A stretch of DNA of 64,000 nt, from assembly GCA_963170055.1 (NCBI GenBank), contig CAUJGJ010000309.1:372501-436500 (forward strand). Reading direction: 5' to 3'. The notes under the pieces are model-generated. The model did no database searches, had not been told where the DNA came from, and saw only the letters and a list, made by a program, of their open reading frames with translations. Each line of letters begins with the position of its first letter. Position 1 is the first letter of the stretch. Shown here piece after piece: positions 54,299 through 64,000 of this stretch. Source of the DNA: Halisarca cf. caerulea (Eukaryota; Porifera; Demospongiae; Chondrillida; Halisarcidae). A program made the position numbers and the translations under genes.

Positions 54299-57200
54299 TC
54301 ATTTTGGTCCCAGCATCATAGCTGGCTGCACCCACGCTTCAAACTGCTCATCAGTCAATAGACCCAATGCAACTGCTGCCTCCTTTAGCGTGCTACCATC
54401 ACTGTGAGCCTTCTTTGAAATCTTGGCCGCCTTGTCGTATCCAATGTGTGGATTCAACGCAGTCACAAGCATTAAAGACTCCCGTAAATGTCGGTCTATA
54501 GTTTGTCTGTTGGCCACAATACCTGAAATGCAGTTGTTAGTGAATGATCTACAGGCGTCTCCAAGCAGGCGAGCAGATTGGAGGAAGTTTCGAATCATCA
54601 TTGGCTTAAAGACGTTAAGTTCAAAATGACCATTACTGCCACCCACAGACATAGCCACATGATTCCCCATCACCTGAGCGGCCACCATAGTTATAGCCTC
54701 ACACTGGGTTGGGTTCACTTTCCCGGGCATGATCGAACTACCCGGTTCATTTTCAGGAAGGACCAATTCTCCAAGGCCACAGCGAGGGCCTGATGCAAGG
54801 AATCTGATATCATTGGCAATCTTCATCACACTGCAGGAAACCACATTGAGGGCACCGTGGGATTCCACCAGGGCATCGTGTGCTGCTAATGCTTCAAACT
54901 TATTCCCTGCACTCGTGAACGGAAGTGACGTTAGCTCTGCCACCTTGGAGGAAACTTTCTCTGCAAATCCTATTCTCGTGTTGAGTCCAGTCCCGACAGC
55001 TGTACCCCCAATGGCCAGCTCGTACAAGTTAGGGAGTGAGCCCTGTACCCGATCGATGCCTTTCTTCACTTGCGTGGCATACCCACTGAACTCCTGCCCC
55101 AGGGTCAACGGAGTGGCATCCTGTAAGATTGAAGAGAGGATATGTGAAGTGTTGGCGAAACCTCTCTAAACTGAACCCTCTGTAATCCGGAACCCTCTCT
55201 AAACTGGACGTGCTTTCAAGTCCTGCTCTCTATATTTGCTGTACATATAGAACCTCTCTATTCCGGAAACCTGTCTAAAGCAAACCATTTTACTATGGTT
55301 CAGGGTGTTTGGCATAGAGAGGTTACGCAGTAGTTCGAAAACCATCAAACCCACCAGAGGGCATCACTGGCTCCTTAGGTGGAGTCATACATTGACCCTG
55401 TGGTCTGCTCAGAGCCAATTGATAAGTGATAATCACTAACTGTTGGCAGGTTCAGACAAAATTAACATGTCCACACAAGTGGAATACAAAGAAGTTGAAC
55501 TACATCGATATTTCCTAATAAGGTATAATTATTAACATTTGTGACTATCTAATGGACAAATTAAGCAAACGCTGTTCAATACAATTGATGCAAGCATCCC
55601 TCTACTACCTGTGATATTGGAATAACTAGCACTTAAAATGCATTAACTTGACAATTATCTAATGAGACAAACTTCCATTTCATCATACTTTGGCTACGCG
55701 CAAACCATTACATCTGCATGTATGCAAGCACGCACTATAGGGATGCCTGCTGAGGAGGAGGTAAGGTAGTGGGAAATCAATCCATATAAGCTACCCTGAG
55801 ACCAGCAGATGCACTAACTATTCAAACAGTTGACTACAATAGAGGGAAGACCACACTTGCTATCTCAGAGACATCCTCGTTGGGCTTCCGCCACTGGGGA
55901 AATACTTGTGGCCACTAATTCCCAAAGGCACACGCACCAGTGTCCTTCGCCTGAGGAATACATATACATGTGGTCTGGCATAGCTGGCCCATTTTGCCAC
56001 TGCCATTTTATAGCGAGGTGATCAAAATGGCAGCAATTGCAATGAGTCAGCTACACCAGTCTATTAAAAGGAATTGCAAGCAAGTAAGCAATGATGCACG
56101 GAATCTAATTGTGTAGCGTATTATATAATTGAGGATGATAAATTTGCTTGGTGGTCTCAAGATAAGCAATGATTTATCAGTGATGAAAAGGAAAAGACCC
56201 CCAACAAATTTCAAGTCAAAATAAAATAGTTTTCCTTAAAAAGCACTAATTCAATCTAAACGGTCGAACAAGGGAGGTGAACAGCACAGGTAAGTGCGAA
56301 AGCTGCACAGCTGAGGCTCAGACGTGCTTCATCCACACTGAAGACAAGACAGGAGTCAAACTACTCATATGTACTGTACATGCACCAAGCTGCAGGCACA
56401 AACACATCTTAGGTGCATAGTTTATCATCTGAACATCAAACACTAGTCGTTGAGTCGATGGAACACTCTTGGCAATTAGGGGCAATTATTCCTTCTAACA
56501 ATCTTCCAGACACTATTGGATTTCAAGGTGAAGTGGTATGTACATGGCATCGACAATTAGTGTAGGCTTATACTCTCACTAATCGAATAGAGCTTGATAA
56601 GATTACCCAACGATAAGAGGCTGTGTATCTTCTGTTGCCTTGGCTGCATGCCTTCACTTCTAGAAACTGCTGCTTCTCAAAAGTGTATAATTTTAACCCT
56701 TTATAGTGTTAATGAATTAACATATGCAATTGACAACATCTTTGGTATAAATTATCACACGACTGTTTTCTGGAATAGAATTTCTTCCTTACAAAAATTG
56801 GAAAAAAAATGAACAAAATTGAACTAAGAAAATTAAGGTTAATCAATTTAGTGGTTCAGGATTCTCATTTAGTGATGTAAAAATCATGGTGACAATACTG
56901 ACAACAACATTATCCACATTTATGTACATTTACGTATGTATGGATAAAATTCTTCATAATACAGTGTAACTCCCCTAAACCCTTGGGACTAAAGAAATGG
57001 TTTGGTTTGAAGAGGTTTCTGGATCAGAGAGGTTGAATCTGTATGTACAGCAAGTATAGTGAGCAGGACTTGAAAACATGTCCAGTTTAGAGAGGATTCC
57101 AGATTACAGAGGGTTTGGTTTAGAGAGGTTTCCCTGTATCTAAATTTTACATGTAATAGGATGATAGTTCGTGTGGTCATGACATGCATGCCACATAGAT

Positions 57201-59017
57201 GCACCCTTCAGGTCATTGTAGCTAAGTATGCTCTGTAGAGCCTCTGTAGTTGTGTTGTTTACGTATACAAGGTGTTCTTTCATAATGCGATCCCTCAGGA
57301 TACTGCACTGGCTATAATGTCGATGTGTGTAAAGTCACTTGATCTCTAATGCTGCTTAACTTGGCATACTGTACTGTGTTGTGTGTATCGTGAAACCTCT
57401 ATAATAAGGACACCATTGGGACCACAGTAAGCTGTCCTGTACATGGAGGTGTCCTTATTTCAGAGGATGTGAATGTTCACATGTCAATGCGAGGGATTTC
57501 TAGTTGGGCAGAGCAATGGTGTCCTGTTAAAAGAGGTGGCTGCAATTCGGAGGTGTACTTTAATAATAGATTTCACTGTATTTAAAAACAAACAAATGGA
57601 AATATTGAACTAATTACTTTCTAATAATAAATGCCACCCACCCCTGACATTCTACAATAGTCTGTGCATGTCCATATATATTATGTACGAAACCATATAA
57701 AAACGTTTAGAAATAGAAAAAGGATGTAGGGATGAGAACTTGTTACTTGTCAAAAAAACATTGGAACAAGGCAGGGTTGATTATTGCACAGGGCTAGATA
57801 GGTATATATATATGGCTAGACGGGCATAGGGCTAGGCATACAAGGGGCTAGACGGGCATAGGGCTAGGCATACAAGGGGCTAGACAGGCATAGAGCTAGA
57901 CAGAGGTGGCTTGGACTGGGTGCAGTGTGCAAATTCCTACATCCCATAGATACAATGTGGGATGTAGGAATTTGTAACCATACACACCCACCATACACAC
58001 CCATGTGCAAAGTCAAAGAACAGTGAAACCTGCCATTATTAACACAACTTAACGCTACAAGATAACCTGTCTATACAGTCCATTGTAGGCTGGTTTACAT
58101 GCCACCTCAGTAATACTCATGTACCTCTGCATAGTGACTACCTGTCTACAGAGACCACTGATGCTTGGTCTTTGGGTGGTCTTCATAGAAAAGTTTCACT
58201 GAATACACAAACATCAAGGTGTGCCTTTTCGTGTGTTCGATACACTCTATGCACAAAATGTACAGAAAATCTCAAACTCTAGAAGTTTGACAATCAGAAA
58301 TTCAATACACTATGACACCAATTCACCTCACAGCCATTACAGAGGACAAACAAACTAGAATAAGTGATATACGTATGTACGTACGTACGTAATCAACCTT
58401 ACATCTCTGTTAAATTGCAAATCGTTCGATTGTCAGTGTAAGTGTTTCAAAATTCACAACCATGTCTATACAAGTGTATTTAATACAGTATGTACGTATG
58501 TACATACCTGAGTATGTGTTCGACCAATCTTCACAATATCCTTGAATTCTTCACTCTTTCCGACCAGAGCTTCGTGCAGCATCTTCATTCCAGGGAGCAA
58601 GGAGTTGTGGATCTCCAGAACAGCAGCAATGTGCATGGCGGTGGGGAAGGTATCATTTGAGCTCTGACTGCGGTTGACGTGGTCATTGGGGTGAACGGGA
58701 TCCTTACTACTCATTTGCCCTCCCAGGATCTCTATGGCACGATTGCTTATAACCTGTACACAGAAAAGACATGCATTTCGAGGCAGTCACTAGGTACTGT
58801 ATCACTGGCGTACACACACTACATGCAACCTCTACCATGTCTGTCTGCACACCACTAGGATGATGCATAAGGACATTTCCCGCATTTAATCAATAGAACA
58901 AATTTCATGAAATTATGTATACAGCACGCTAATGCTGCATTAATTGTACAAAATAGCAATTTAAAATCTCCCAGAGAACACATAAGCATGTTTTTTTTCT
59001 AATTATCAGTAGGGGAT

Positions 59018-59086
<69 letters not shown>

Positions 59087-59165
59087 ACACACACACACAC
59101 ACCACGTACACACACAAACACACACACACAGAGAGAGACAGACAGATAGACACACACACACACAC

Positions 59166-59252
<87 letters not shown>

Positions 59253-60564
59253 TGTACATATGTACGTACATTAACTTAGACTTCTAGTATGGAGGGCAAA
59301 CAGCAACACAAAGCTGAGCCCGCGAACAGATGCACAACGCACAAAGTCAAACAAGGCCACTGTATAAGCTACAGACATAAGACATTCTTCCTCAATGCTA
59401 TCATATTTTTAATCCAATATGCCATTTGCCACCAAAGTGGAATGAGGGGGTATACTCATAGCACAAGCCACACAACATAAACTGGGTAGATCACATGAAC
59501 GAATCAGTCACACTCTAACTCCTTTTTCACAGTCCAAGTTTCCATGGGCTAGGCTGACCTATACACACACATTACATGACTGTGACACTATCTACAGTCA
59601 AACTCTGTTAGTAAGTACCCGGGTAAGTAAGTAATCGTAGATAGGGAGTACTCATTGCTCTGTCCCTATGTCATGCAATACCATTGAAAGCACTTTGGAT
59701 AGTAAGTACCTCTTATAGTGAGTACCTCTGATAGTGAGTACGTACGTACGTACCTCTCTTTTGCTTTGTCTTAAGGGTACTTACTATCCAAGTTCTACTG
59801 TAGTTTGAATCTGTACCTCATTGACGTTCATGTTGCTTTGGGTTCCAGAGCCAGTTTGCCACACAACCAGAGGAAAGTGACTGTCAAGTTTGCCTGATAT
59901 GACCTTGAAAAATAGATAAGTACATGCAAACGCAACATGCCATCAGAACAAATGTACAGCAAAGGTTGTACGCAGCAATGGCAGTACGGGTGGGGATGAT
60001 TAACAAGACTTCTAGGGACAGAGGTCAAATGTGATAAACTCATTGTTCAGTATGTGAACGAACACCAACTACAATCGTATAGACATGACGGATAATTATA
60101 TGTTGATCTATGCTGATTAAAACTTACCAAAGGGTGTAAATGAAATGTTGTCACACAGGGGGAGAAAGGAAACCTTGCAGTAGTGTAAACTAATGCTGAA
60201 GTAAAACGTTGGATACAACTCAATGCTTCACTGGATATTCAAGACTAGCTACTTTGGAACCACGATAAGCTACTATGCTTATGGAGAATATGCAAACATA
60301 GTGAAACCTCTCTAATCCAACACTAAATGGGCTTGACAAGAATGTTGGATTATAAAGGTGTTGGATTACAAAGGCTTCACTGTAAATGTGTGTATTGTTG
60401 TCAAAGCACTACTGTTATCGGAGAACCATGCCCTATGGCTACATACATGAATACTGACATACTGCATCTCCATCTCATTCCCCTTCTCAACAGAAATACA
60501 CAGTTCGATTGTTGTTGCTCACCAATATCTCCAATATCTCACAACAGATGGGCATGTGTGCACA

Positions 60565-60636
<72 letters not shown>

Positions 60637-63279
60637 AGTGTGTGTGTGCATATGCACGTGTGTGTGTGTACCTGCATACGTACATGTGTGTGTGGTAAAA
60701 ATACATACATATACAGGCACTCCTGATTTATCCAGCACTGATTTATCTGAAAACCTCATTTATTCAATACTCTTCTGTGAATCCCACCAGTTGTCCCCCA
60801 CTCTTCTGTGAATCCCCAACAGTTGTCCTCCACTCTTATGTGAATCCTTACCAGTTGTCCCCCACTCTTCTGTGAATCCCCACCAGTTGTACAACATCTG
60901 GTTCATCCAACACATTTTATCAGGTAGGGTAAACTAAGGACCACTGTATATGCAATATATGTACATGTACATGCACATACGTACAGTACCTATAATATTA
61001 TTCAACCTGTACTCGAACTTGCAAATACATGTGAGTGCATTGGCATGTATGCATAGTACCAACCAGCAACAATCCCATATTAAGAGAGCTGGTATTTTCA
61101 AGGTATGCATGTATGTACACATGTATAGGAAACACGTACGTATTTGTACTGTGATGAGAGGTAGCAAAATATACCCTCAGCAGTGACAAATTATTGGTAC
61201 ACTACTGTGACTGCTGGAGAGATCACACATGTACGCATGTACAGTCCAAAGTAAGGAATGCATTCACTACAATTTGGGAGTGTGAATGACATACGCAAGA
61301 ACAGCTGTTGGCAACACAACTCCCTAATTGAGGAAACAATGAACAACATTCAAGGGCTAAGCCACTTCCTTTTCTTGCAGTATAAGCCCCACGCTTCAAT
61401 TTGTTCCAATTTGGAGTCAAAAGGAAATCTTTGATGCCAGCAGAGCATATGAAGGGAAATAGACAATTAAGTACATGATCAGGTACAGTCAGCCATTCCC
61501 TCAATATACTCAACTTTTTCCAGATGTGGATACTCATTCATTCACAACTGGTGCTATAATTCAACAATTTCCTACTATAAAAAGAATGAACCAACTTGTC
61601 TACAGGAAGTAGTGCCCCAACATGGGGAACAAAATCTGCACAGTGTGCACCGGTAGTTCCAATTACCCATGGGCTCCATTATAGCAATGGAGTATCAAGT
61701 GTACTGAAGTATGCAGCAAAAGATGAAAAATATGTGCAGTAAACATGCCAAACATTCAGAAAAGGAACCCCTCCTGACTAGCTAGGGACTACTATCGGTA
61801 TTCGAAGTATGTACAATTTAGTGACTTTCCCCGCCTGGGGATATTCCATGCATTAACTTTTCTTTAAAAATGAAAACATGACAAAGTTTTTGCAGTGAGA
61901 ATTTTATGGGAAAAGGAGGGAAGGATATTGTGTTTTGCCCTCAAACAAACAATGCATATACGTATGTATGGTGGACTGTGCCTATTCACAAATATCTGTA
62001 TTCACTTTTCCGTTGCCTCCACTTTCATTTTCACAAACATTAGCAACAACAACTGGAGCAGGTGGGAGCTGTGTCTTCAATGTACGTAGTAGCCCCTGCC
62101 TCCTATGCTGACCTTGTACACATGGGATGCTTGCATGATACCCACCTCATCTGCAGCTTGGACAACAGCTTGTACTATTGAAGGATCCATGCCATACTCC
62201 TGGTTGACCACAGCACATGCTTTCTTGAGATAGCCAAAAGCTCTGATGACCGGAATCTGCAGGGGCAGATCACACCCGTAGCATGTGAGAAATACTAGCA
62301 ACACAAGACTCCCACTTGGTGAACATGATGCCACACCCGTAACATGACAATATGTCAAAGATAAACAAATGGGTAGAAATTGCGGTAACTGAATATTGTC
62401 CTTATCCCACATTATCATTGTAGAAACTTTGCAAACAACAACAGAAGGAGTGATCAAGTCTCAGTTGGTCACATTTGATCTAGTGTTGAATGGGCCAAAT
62501 TGTACACATACACACTACAGGGGCCCCTATTCCTGCACAATGTTCTGAAAAGCCCTTGAAAACAATGGAGGCCTCTATCCTGATTAGGCTTCACTACAAC
62601 AAATCTGCCAGTTCTTCAGCAGATTTTAGCACATGGCTAAATCAGAGTTACTGACACTAAATAGCGGGATGATAGCCAATCATTCAGCACTGATCAGGAT
62701 CATAGCAGCCAACAAACCAAGCAAAGCAAATTCGGTACATAATACACTACTTCAAAGGAAGATCAGACTTGCTTTTTTTCCAACAGCAGAAAGAAAAAAT
62801 GCAGCAAAACACCATAATTGAACCTAATACGTATATGTGCAAGGGTGGTGCATATGCTCATGTTACATACTGTATGTATGTACTATGTTAATGCTACCTC
62901 TACAAAAAGGTACTAATACTAATGTTTGAAGATTGTGTGTGTGTGTGTGCGCGCGCACGCACACATGAATGTGCGCGCGCACGCACACATGAATGTGCGC
63001 GCGCACGCACACATGAATGTGCGCACACGTGTGTGCTCGTGTGTGTGTGTGTGTGTGTGCACACGCATGAATGTGCACACTTAACTCAATATATGTGCAA
63101 GTACAGCATGTGTGCAGACAAGTAGAGTGCAAGTTATGGTGCCTCATCCAACTCACAGGCATACGTTCTGTTGGCCCTCCAATATCAAAATTCTTCAGAG
63201 ATCTGGCAGTCTGTGCTCCATAGTACTTGTCAGCAGGAACCTCCAGTGTACCAAAGCTGTCCACTTCTTTACGTGTTGC
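54299..63279 (-). CDS. FH: Fumarate hydratase class II, 5 exons seen, 5' end missing
   Basis: Exons on the minus strand are 63279-63157, 62256-62146, 59903-59817, 58753-58508 and 55120-54299, all GT-AG and all phase 0; 462 codons-worth of residues are visible. It is a homotetrameric TCA-cycle enzyme interconverting fumarate and malate. Landmarks (numbering from the first visible residue): [46 protein letters not shown] (from 136), GRTHTQ (184-189, catalytic His 187) joined to [10 protein letters not shown], and the fumarate lyase signature [11 protein letters not shown] (from 316) with the mobile active-site serine. The C-terminus is MLGPK, as in animal FH. Human FH is 510 aa with a mitochondrial transit peptide; the missing N-terminal 40-50 residues must come from one or more exons upstream. 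I could not identify that exon in 63280-64000, so it is probably beyond the window. Confidence 0.96.
55155..55330. mobile_element. Pogo-like MITE, 'CTAAACTG' type, fumarate hydratase intron
   Basis: GCGAAACCTCTCTAAACTGA and inverted ATAGAGAGGTTACGC. Internal 'ctaaactggacgtg.tttcaagtcctgctc' occurs inverted in 56960-57138. Confidence 0.65.
56960..57138. mobile_element. Pogo-like MITE, 'CTAAACTG' type, second copy
   Basis: TACAGTGTAACTCCCCTAAA and inverted TTTAGAGAGGTTTCCCTGTA; opposite orientation to 55155-55330. Confidence 0.75.
57386..57580. mobile_element. Pogo-like MITE, 'AAGGACACC' type
   Basis: TATCGTGAAACCTCTATAAT and inverted ATTTCACTGTA. Shares 'ggacaccattgggaccac' and 'gaggtgtccttatttcagagg' with 34592-34782. 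Confidence 0.7.
57715..57990. mobile_element. Partial foldback element, relative of 19967-20466
   Basis: Carries 'aaaaaggatgtaggga', 'cattggaacaaggcaggg', four 'gggctagacgggcataggg' repeats, and a central hairpin GCAAATTCCTACATCC / GGATGTAGGAATTTG (57939-57975), all of which occur in the Rab1 intron element. The right arm is missing. Confidence 0.65.
58019..58204. mobile_element. Pogo-like MITE, 'ACAGTGAAACCTG' type
   Basis: CAGTGAAACCTGCCATTATT and inverted AAAAGTTTCACTG. Internal 'tggtctttgggtggtcttcatagа' and 'gagaccact' link it to the satellite-bearing element at 16116-16540. Confidence 0.6.
59022..59250 (-). repeat. (CA)n / (AGAC)n compound tract, fumarate hydratase intron
   Basis: CA runs with two blocks 'cagagagagacagacaga'; reads (TG)n on the coding strand. 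Confidence 0.95.
59593..59802. mobile_element. Pogo-like MITE, 'TTAGTAAGTA' type
   Basis: TACAGTCAAACTCTGTTAGT and inverted TTACTATCCAAGTTCTACTGTA (split TTACTATCC, AAGTTCTACTGTA). The right end lies 13 nt from the 5' splice site at 59816, inside the intron. Confidence 0.75.
60297..60384. mobile_element. 88-bp mini pogo-like MITE
   Basis: CATAGTGAAACCTCTCTAAT and inverted AAAGGCTTCACTGTA with internal 'ttggattataaaggtgttggattac'. Confidence 0.65.
60570..60632 (+). repeat. (TG)n, fumarate hydratase intron
   Basis: TG run, antisense to the gene's coding strand. Confidence 0.95.
60712..60948. mobile_element. Pogo-like MITE with internal 30-bp tandem repeat
   Basis: TACAGGCACTCCTGATTTAT at the left and AACTAAGGACCACTGTA at the right. 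The middle is four tandem copies of a unit with CACTCTTCTGTGAATCCC and AGTTGTCC. Confidence 0.65.
62935..63080. repeat. Alternating purine-pyrimidine array (GT, GC, CA) with ATGAATGTGCG units
   Basis: Three 24-bp units ATGAATGTGCGCGCGCACGC + ACAC, flanked by (GT)n. Almost the whole 130 bp alternates purine and pyrimidine. Confidence 0.95.

Positions 63280-64000
<721 letters not shown>

Overview
The window is nuclear DNA of an intron-rich animal. Its genes are clear metazoan families: a chondroitin-synthase-type glycosyltransferase, forkhead factors, Rab1, a TRAF protein, the 40S biogenesis factor TSR1 and fumarate hydratase. All but one are split by GT-AG introns. The mix of an intronless RING/TRAF-zinc-finger/MATH gene, intron-dense housekeeping genes and very many small DNA transposons and TG/CA repeats suggests an early-branching animal, most likely a demosponge. 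The phylum is an inference, not something the sequence proves.

Layout, left to right: (1) 490-4610 (-) a 3-exon chondroitin sulfate synthase-like GT31 gene; (2) 4629-10735 a tandem duplication carrying two intact 5-exon forkhead (FoxN-like) genes (+), each with a copied promoter holding two AACCGGTT sites and a CACGTG box; (3) 10930-14614 two decayed non-LTR retrotransposon pieces with a restriction-like endonuclease (-), lying between (TA)n tracts; (4) 15174-25926 (+) Rab1 in 7 exons, with introns full of minisatellites and MITEs; (5) 27758-29242 (+) a single-exon TRAF-like gene; (6) 29709-53332 (+) TSR1 in 24 exons, reconstructed in full (811 aa); (7) 54299-63279 (-) fumarate hydratase in at least 5 exons, whose N-terminus/transit peptide was not found and may lie beyond position 64000.

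The genes do not form a pathway. The only close regulatory arrangement is the head-to-head pair of glycosyltransferase and forkhead copy 1, which share 229 bp of promoter. That promoter was duplicated with the second forkhead gene.

The non-coding part is dominated by repeats: more than 20 MITEs, most with pogo/Tc1-like ends that begin TACAGT and finish ACTGTA; an hAT-type MITE pair with 8-bp target duplications; a Harbinger-type element with a TAA duplication; several near-perfect hairpin elements; nine or so minisatellite arrays; and about twenty TG/CA tracts. The most notable points are a retroposon-like repeat sitting inside TG microsatellites, for which the paralogous forkhead intron provides an empty site; (TA)n-bounded endonuclease retrotransposons; a MITE whose end has expanded into a 34-bp satellite; and UG-repeat tracts placed soon after many 5' splice sites. 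I found no clear candidate for a wholly new multi-gene system.
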